The notes below the pieces were generated by a model that worked only from the letters and a program-made list of their open reading frames with translations, was not told the DNA's origin and did no database searches. A program made the translations under genes and the position numbers. Shown piece by piece: positions 60,570-64,000 of a stretch of 64,000 nucleotides of DNA. Source of the stretch: Dehalococcoidia bacterium (lineage in GTDB: Bacteria; Chloroflexota; Dehalococcoidia; UBA2979); assembly GCA_020845735.1 (NCBI GenBank), contig JADLFF010000017.1, positions 72,704-136,703 on the forward strand. Reading direction: 5' to 3'. Numbering within the stretch: position 1 is the stretch's first letter; each line of letters begins with the position of its first letter.

Positions 60570-60595
60570 GAGGGCCGGCATCACTGCCGGCCCTC
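60570..60595. terminator. Strong hairpin after the thiolase gene
   Basis: GAGGGCCGGC (60570-60579) and GCCGGCCCTC (60586-60595), perfect 10-bp stem, 6-nt loop. It lies 31 nt after the thiolase stop and before the convergent zinc-finger gene. No T-run, but it may serve both strands. Confidence 0.55.
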
Positions 60596-60634
60596 TGCAC
60601 GTCGTGAGCGTCATCCCTCGAGGGTGGCAGGCTC

Positions 60635-60889
60635 CTAGCCCGCCGCCTGGAGGCTGGGGTGGAGGAGCCCCTCGGTCTCTCGCAGCGCCCGATGGCCCTC
60701 GCGCAGGTGTGCGAGCGCGTGCTGGAGCCACTGCCCGCACGGGCCGCAGAGGTACACCTGCTGCGAGCCGCGACGCTGCGCGATGCGCGTTCCCGTTTCG
60801 GTGCGCACCGCGAAGCCATTGATCACGTGCAGCTCGTACGCCTCGCCAAGCACACGCCGCTCACACACATCGCAGAGGACGGCCTGCAT
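60635..60889 (-). CDS. Small CxxC zinc-binding protein
   Basis: An 84-residue protein with two CxxC pairs: AVLCDVCERRV near the N-terminus and VYLCGPCGQWLQHAL about 38 residues later, likely binding one zinc. Between them is ELHVINGFAVRTETGTRIAQ. The C-terminal third is helical with several His and Arg. No named family recognised. GGGAG precedes the ATG. Located 128 bp after tmk on the same strand. Confidence 0.7.
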   Translation of the reverse strand: MQAVLCDVCERRVLGEAYELHVINGFAVRTETGTRIAQRRGSQQVYLCGPCGQWLQHALAHLREGHRALRETEGLLHPSLQAAG

Positions 60890-61017
60890 CGATGGGCTCC
60901 CGTCCGACTCCTGACGGAATCATCGGTGGGGGCGGCGGCCTCCCGACGGTGCCAACACCGGCTTGGCGCCTCGCCAGCACACCGCCAGCGCGGCGCCAGC
61001 GAGCAGACAGCGTGACC

Positions 61018-61638
61018 TCAGGAACGCGGCAGCCGAGGCTCGATCGCGGACCAGACCGCCGAGGCGAGTGCCTCCGGCGGCGCCTCCGCGTCGAGTACGA
61101 GCCAGTGCCCCGGGTCGTCGGCCGCCTGTGCGAGGAACCCCGCGCGCACCCGCTCGTGGAAGCCCAGGCGTTCGGCCTCGAAGCGGTCGCTGGCCGCGCC
61201 CGCCCGTTCCAGCCCCCGGGCCGGTGGCAGATCGAGCAGCACCTGGAGGTCCGGACGCAGCCCACCGGTCGCCAGCTCGATGGCGTGCTCGACGAGCGCG
61301 GCCTCGAGGCCCCGCCCGTACTGCTGGTAGGCCACCGTCGAGGCCGTGAAGCGATCACAGAGGACCAGCGCGCCACGTCCGAGGGCTGGCGCGATCACCT
61401 CGTCGACCAGCGCCGCGCGCGCCGCGCTGAACGCGAGGAGCTCTGCCCGCGCGGACGTCCCCTCGCCGTGCAGGAGCGCCGCGCGAATCGCCTCGCCGAA
61501 CGGCGTGCCGCCTGGCTCGCGGCACGTCACCACCTCGAGGTCTAGCGCGCGCGCTCGCTCCGCTGCGAGCGACACCTGCGTCGACTTCCCGGCGCCCTCG
61601 CCGCCCTCGAACACCACGAACAGGCCACGCGCGACCAC
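61018..61638 (-). CDS. tmk: Thymidylate kinase
   Basis: Tmk phosphorylates dTMP to dTDP. The 206-residue P-loop kinase has FVVFEGGEGAGKSTQVSLAAE, the substrate motif TCREPGGTPFGEAIR, LCDRFTASTVAYQQYGRGL (DR(Y/F) motif) and VLLDLPPARGLERAGAASDRFE in the lid region. Length is normal. The GTG start lies 7 nt after the Ycf45-like gene, so both are in one transcript. Confidence 0.95.
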   Translation of the reverse strand: MVARGLFVVFEGGEGAGKSTQVSLAAERARALDLEVVTCREPGGTPFGEAIRAALLHGEGTSARAELLAFSAARAALVDEVIAPALGRGALVLCDRFTASTVAYQQYGRGLEAALVEHAIELATGGLRPDLQVLLDLPPARGLERAGAASDRFEAERLGFHERVRAGFLAQAADDPGHWLVLDAEAPPEALASAVWSAIEPRLPRS

Positions 61639-61645
61639 CGAGGGC

Positions 61646-63424
61646 CTAGTCCTCGTCGTCCGCGTCGCGTCCGTTCCCGTGCCACGGGAGGTCGTCGAGG
61701 CGGTCCCCGCCGCTCACGATGACGCGCCGATACGGCTCGCGGCCGCGGGACAGCGAGCGCTGCCCGTGCCGCCCGATGAGCTCGTGCTGGAGTCGGCGCA
61801 CGTAGGCGCTCTGTGGCGCGAGCTCGACCTGCGGCGCCCGCCCGAACGTCACGGCGGCGATTGCCTCCTCGGCTTCCCGGAGCGCCGCGGTCGTCGGGTC
61901 CGCCTGCGCCGCTCCGTGGCGCATCGCGAAGAGCGACTGCTCGATCTGCCGTTCGCTGTTGTTGCGCAGCACGTACACGGGGATGCCTCGGGCTTCCGCG
62001 TCCTTCAGCGGCCCCGACCGGCGGCGGTAGTACGGCCGCAGCGTCAGCACGGCGTCCGCATCGCGAATGCTGTCCACCACCTGCGCGTGCGCCCGTGTGG
62101 CCGAGATCGCGTCCTCGAGGCGCGTCCGGCTGATGCCGAACGGCAGGATGCGCCGTTGTGGTGCACCCGGGCCCGAGGGCGGCGCCGCCGGGGCGACGGC
62201 GGGCGTGGTGCGGACTCGAGGGCGCTCCGCCTCCCGCGCCTCGCGCCCCTCGCGAGGTCGTGGCGAGCGATCGGCAGAGGGCAGGTCGGGGCGTTCGCCC
62301 ACCGTGACGCGCTCCACCTGCGCGATCTCGCCCTGGGCGCCCAGCGTGCGCACCTCGGCTTCGCTTTCGTAGCCACGGAGGAGCGCATCCACGGTTTCCG
62401 CGATGTCGTGGTGCACTGCGACGCTGTTGAAGGTCTGGATCTCTACCAGCGCATCAAACGTCGGAGGGTTGCGCCGCTCGAGGACCGTCTTCTGCGTGCC
62501 CCGGCGCCGCGCCTCCTCGTCGGAGAGCGTCACCGACTCGATGCCGCCAATCAGGTCCGAGAGCGTCGGGTTCTGCATCAGGTTCTGGAGCGTGTTGCCA
62601 TGAGCCGTGCCGATGAGCTGCACGCCGCGCTCGGCGATGGTGCGCGCCGCGTCCGCCTCGAGGCTCGAGCCGATCTCGTCGATCACGATGACCTCGGGCG
62701 TGTGATTCTCCACGGCCTCGATCATGACCTGGTGCTGCAGCTCCGGACGCGGGACCTGCATGCGGCGCGCCCGACCGATGGCAGCGTGCGGGATGTCGCC
62801 GTCGCCGCCGATCTCGTTCGACGTGTCGACGATCACCACCCGCTTGTTGAACTCGTCCGCGAGGATGCGCGCGGCCTCGCGGAGCATCGTCGTCTTGCCC
62901 ACGCCGGGCCGCCCGAGCAGCAGCACGCTGCGCCCGGCCTCGAAGAGGTCGCGGACCAGGCCCGCCGAACCCTGCACGCTGCGGCCGATGCGCAACGTCA
63001 GCCCGACGATGCGTCCTCGTCTGTTCCGAATCGCGGAGATGCGGTGCAGCGTCCGAGGAATGCCCGCGCGGTTGTCCTCGCCGAACGCCGAGATCTGCGC
63101 GACGACCTGCTCGATCTCGTGCTCCTGCACACCTTCCGCGGAGAGCACCACCTCGCCGCTGCGGTATCGCGCGGTCGGCACCCGCCCGAGGTCGAGCACC
63201 ACCTCGAGGAGCCCGTCGAGCCCCTCGGCCCGAACCGCCTCGGCGACGCGCGCCGGCAAGCGTTCGATCAGCATCTCGACTTCCGCGCGGGTCTCGTCCT
63301 CGTCGCGGTAGAGGGCGGGCTCGCTGCCGTGAGGCGCGTCCGCCTCGAGCGCATGCGTCGCGACGGACCCCGGTGCGTCGGGGAGCGGGGCTTCGGGGGT
63401 TTGGGGGAAGGCGTCGTCAACCAC
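61646..63424 (-). CDS. R3H-domain AAA ATPase, Ycf45/SpoIIIAA-like
   Basis: A 592-residue protein. After an acidic N-terminus comes a domain with AEVEMLIERLPARVAEAV, then an ATPase core related to SpoIIIAA/PilT-like secretion ATPases (LLLGRPGVGKTTMLREAARILADEF; VIVIDEIGSSLEADAARTIAERGVQLIGTAHGN). A Pro/Arg-rich linker leads to a further nucleic-acid-type domain and a C-terminal R3H motif (LQHELIGRHGQRSLSRGREPYRRVIV). This architecture is that of chloroplast Ycf45 and cyanobacterial/Chloroflexi homologues, probable single-stranded nucleic-acid binding ATPases of unknown role. Overlaps the upstream gene by 8 nt. Confidence 0.88.
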   Translation of the reverse strand: MVDDAFPQTPEAPLPDAPGSVATHALEADAPHGSEPALYRDEDETRAEVEMLIERLPARVAEAVRAEGLDGLLEVVLDLGRVPTARYRSGEVVLSAEGVQEHEIEQVVAQISAFGEDNRAGIPRTLHRISAIRNRRGRIVGLTLRIGRSVQGSAGLVRDLFEAGRSVLLLGRPGVGKTTMLREAARILADEFNKRVVIVDTSNEIGGDGDIPHAAIGRARRMQVPRPELQHQVMIEAVENHTPEVIVIDEIGSSLEADAARTIAERGVQLIGTAHGNTLQNLMQNPTLSDLIGGIESVTLSDEEARRRGTQKTVLERRNPPTFDALVEIQTFNSVAVHHDIAETVDALLRGYESEAEVRTLGAQGEIAQVERVTVGERPDLPSADRSPRPREGREAREAERPRVRTTPAVAPAAPPSGPGAPQRRILPFGISRTRLEDAISATRAHAQVVDSIRDADAVLTLRPYYRRRSGPLKDAEARGIPVYVLRNNSERQIEQSLFAMRHGAAQADPTTAALREAEEAIAAVTFGRAPQVELAPQSAYVRRLQHELIGRHGQRSLSRGREPYRRVIVSGGDRLDDLPWHGNGRDADDED

Positions 63425-64000
63425 GAGTAGGCACCACCAGTCCTACGCTGGCGCGCTGTGCGGCTCGGATCGGCCGAGCCAGGCGAAGACAGAGCTGTGC
63501 GTAGTCGGCACGCGGCTCGAGCCCGCGATCGCGCAGGGTGCGCTCGGCTGAGCTGCCCGCGATCGCGATCGCCTGGACGAGGCGGCTCCCGCGGCGCTCC
63601 GTGAGCACAGCCGCCGCCTGCTCGAGCAGTGCGTCCACGGCCTGTTCCTCGCCCGAGGCTGCCACCACCTCGAGTTGTGGATTGCTGCGACTCGAACTCA
63701 GCTCGAGCGCGCCGACCACGCGATCGCGGACCTGCGCGACCCACGCGGTACCGCCGCGCTGCAGCCACCGCCGCTCGCGGGTGTCCCGCCACTCGTCGAA
63801 CGAGAGCGCGAACGCCTCACGCGCGTCGAGGGGCAGCACCTGGTTGAAGAGCTGGAATCGGGCCATCTCGTCACGTTCCTCGGCGAGGCGTACCTCGATG
63901 CGTTCGGCAGCGGGCCTGGCGGGAGCCAGTCGCCCGCGCCACGTCGACTCCACGAGCACCTGCTTGAACCCCTCGTGGAGCGCGGCCTGGAGCGCGGGGG
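63417..64000 (-). CDS. Partial protein, possible GNAT-like domain
   Basis: The frame is open to the window edge, so the N-terminus is missing; about 193 codons are seen. Near the edge it reads LHEGFKQVLVESTWRGRL, like the end of an acetyltransferase domain, and then a second region with EWRDTRERRWLQRGGTAWVAQVRDRVVGALELSSS and AERTLRDRGLEPRADYAQLCLRL, again GNAT-like. It may be a tandem GNAT protein. An internal GTG at 63959 could start a shorter product. It overlaps the Ycf45-like gene by 8 nt. Confidence 0.6.
   Translation of the reverse strand, partial: PALQAALHEGFKQVLVESTWRGRLAPARPAAERIEVRLAEERDEMARFQLFNQVLPLDAREAFALSFDEWRDTRERRWLQRGGTAWVAQVRDRVVGALELSSSRSNPQLEVVAASGEEQAVDALLEQAAAVLTERRGSRLVQAIAIAGSSAERTLRDRGLEPRADYAQLCLRLARPIRAAQRASVGLVVPTRG

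Overview
The window is a 64 kb piece of a very GC-rich bacterial chromosome, densely packed with core housekeeping genes on both strands. No tRNA or rRNA gene, insertion sequence, prophage or CRISPR array was seen. The best guess for the host is a GC-rich Chloroflexota (Dehalococcoidia-like) bacterium. This is inference. It rests on the HrcA/CIRCE-controlled hrcA-grpE-dnaK-dnaJ operon (Actinobacteria usually use HspR for dnaK), a Ycf45-like R3H ATPase next to tmk, a type III pantothenate kinase, paired MoxR/DUF58 modules, and many GTG/TTG starts.

Layout. 1-6.5 kb (minus): heat-shock operon hrcA-grpE-dnaK-dnaJ-prmA-rsmE behind a sigma-A-type promoter and a perfect CIRCE operator. 6.6-8.9 kb (plus): ECF-like sigma factor coupled to fabH, then a degenerate metallo-beta-lactamase-fold protein. 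9-15.2 kb (minus): LysM/M23 peptidase, rho, a membrane protein, pyrG, an AlkD-like glycosylase and a ThiS/MoaD-like ubiquitin-fold protein. 15.3-19.3 kb (plus): M16 peptidase, phosphotransferase, alpha/beta hydrolase and CitE-like lyase. 19.3-24.9 kb: DUF402 and lipoprotein genes (minus), purA, a membrane protein, mug and a zinc-ribbon membrane protein (plus), dapA and a zf-TFIIB protein (minus).

25-35.3 kb is the most distinctive part. Two MoxR modules face each other: moxR-DUF58-BatD-like-VWA-VWA/TPR (plus) and moxR-DUF58-transglutaminase-like (minus). Their last genes overlap at a shared CTAG. The transglutaminase-like protein appears to lack all three catalytic residues. 35.5-38.6 kb: second M23 peptidase, nadD and obg.

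38.6-40.7 kb holds dnaA flanked by two gene-free stretches with TGTGGA/TCCACA motifs, a candidate origin. 40.7-43.5 kb: coaX-coaBC-hydrolase, with variant active-site residues in the CoaC half. 43.5-46.6 kb: pepA, a PAP2 membrane phosphatase and a P-loop kinase. 46.8-52.3 kb: rpsO-pnp (PNPase with a long RG-rich tail), dapB, a membrane protein and asd. 52.3-59.2 kb (minus): HemG-like flavodoxin, dnaE, a small membrane protein, lysC and thrB. 59.4-60.5 kb: thiolase. 60.6-64 kb (minus): zinc-finger protein, tmk, Ycf45-like ATPase and a partial upstream ORF.

Together these genes cover protein folding, replication (dnaA, dnaE, tmk), transcription termination, RNA decay, CoA and NAD synthesis, purine/CTP synthesis, and much of the aspartate-family pathway (lysC, asd, dapA, dapB, thrB). 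The last five are scattered rather than in one operon. Several genes carry a TANNNT box 6-8 nt before the start codon and no clear Shine-Dalgarno, suggesting leaderless transcripts. Start codons given below are judgements from Shine-Dalgarno position, overlap with neighbours and family alignment from memory; no database search was run.
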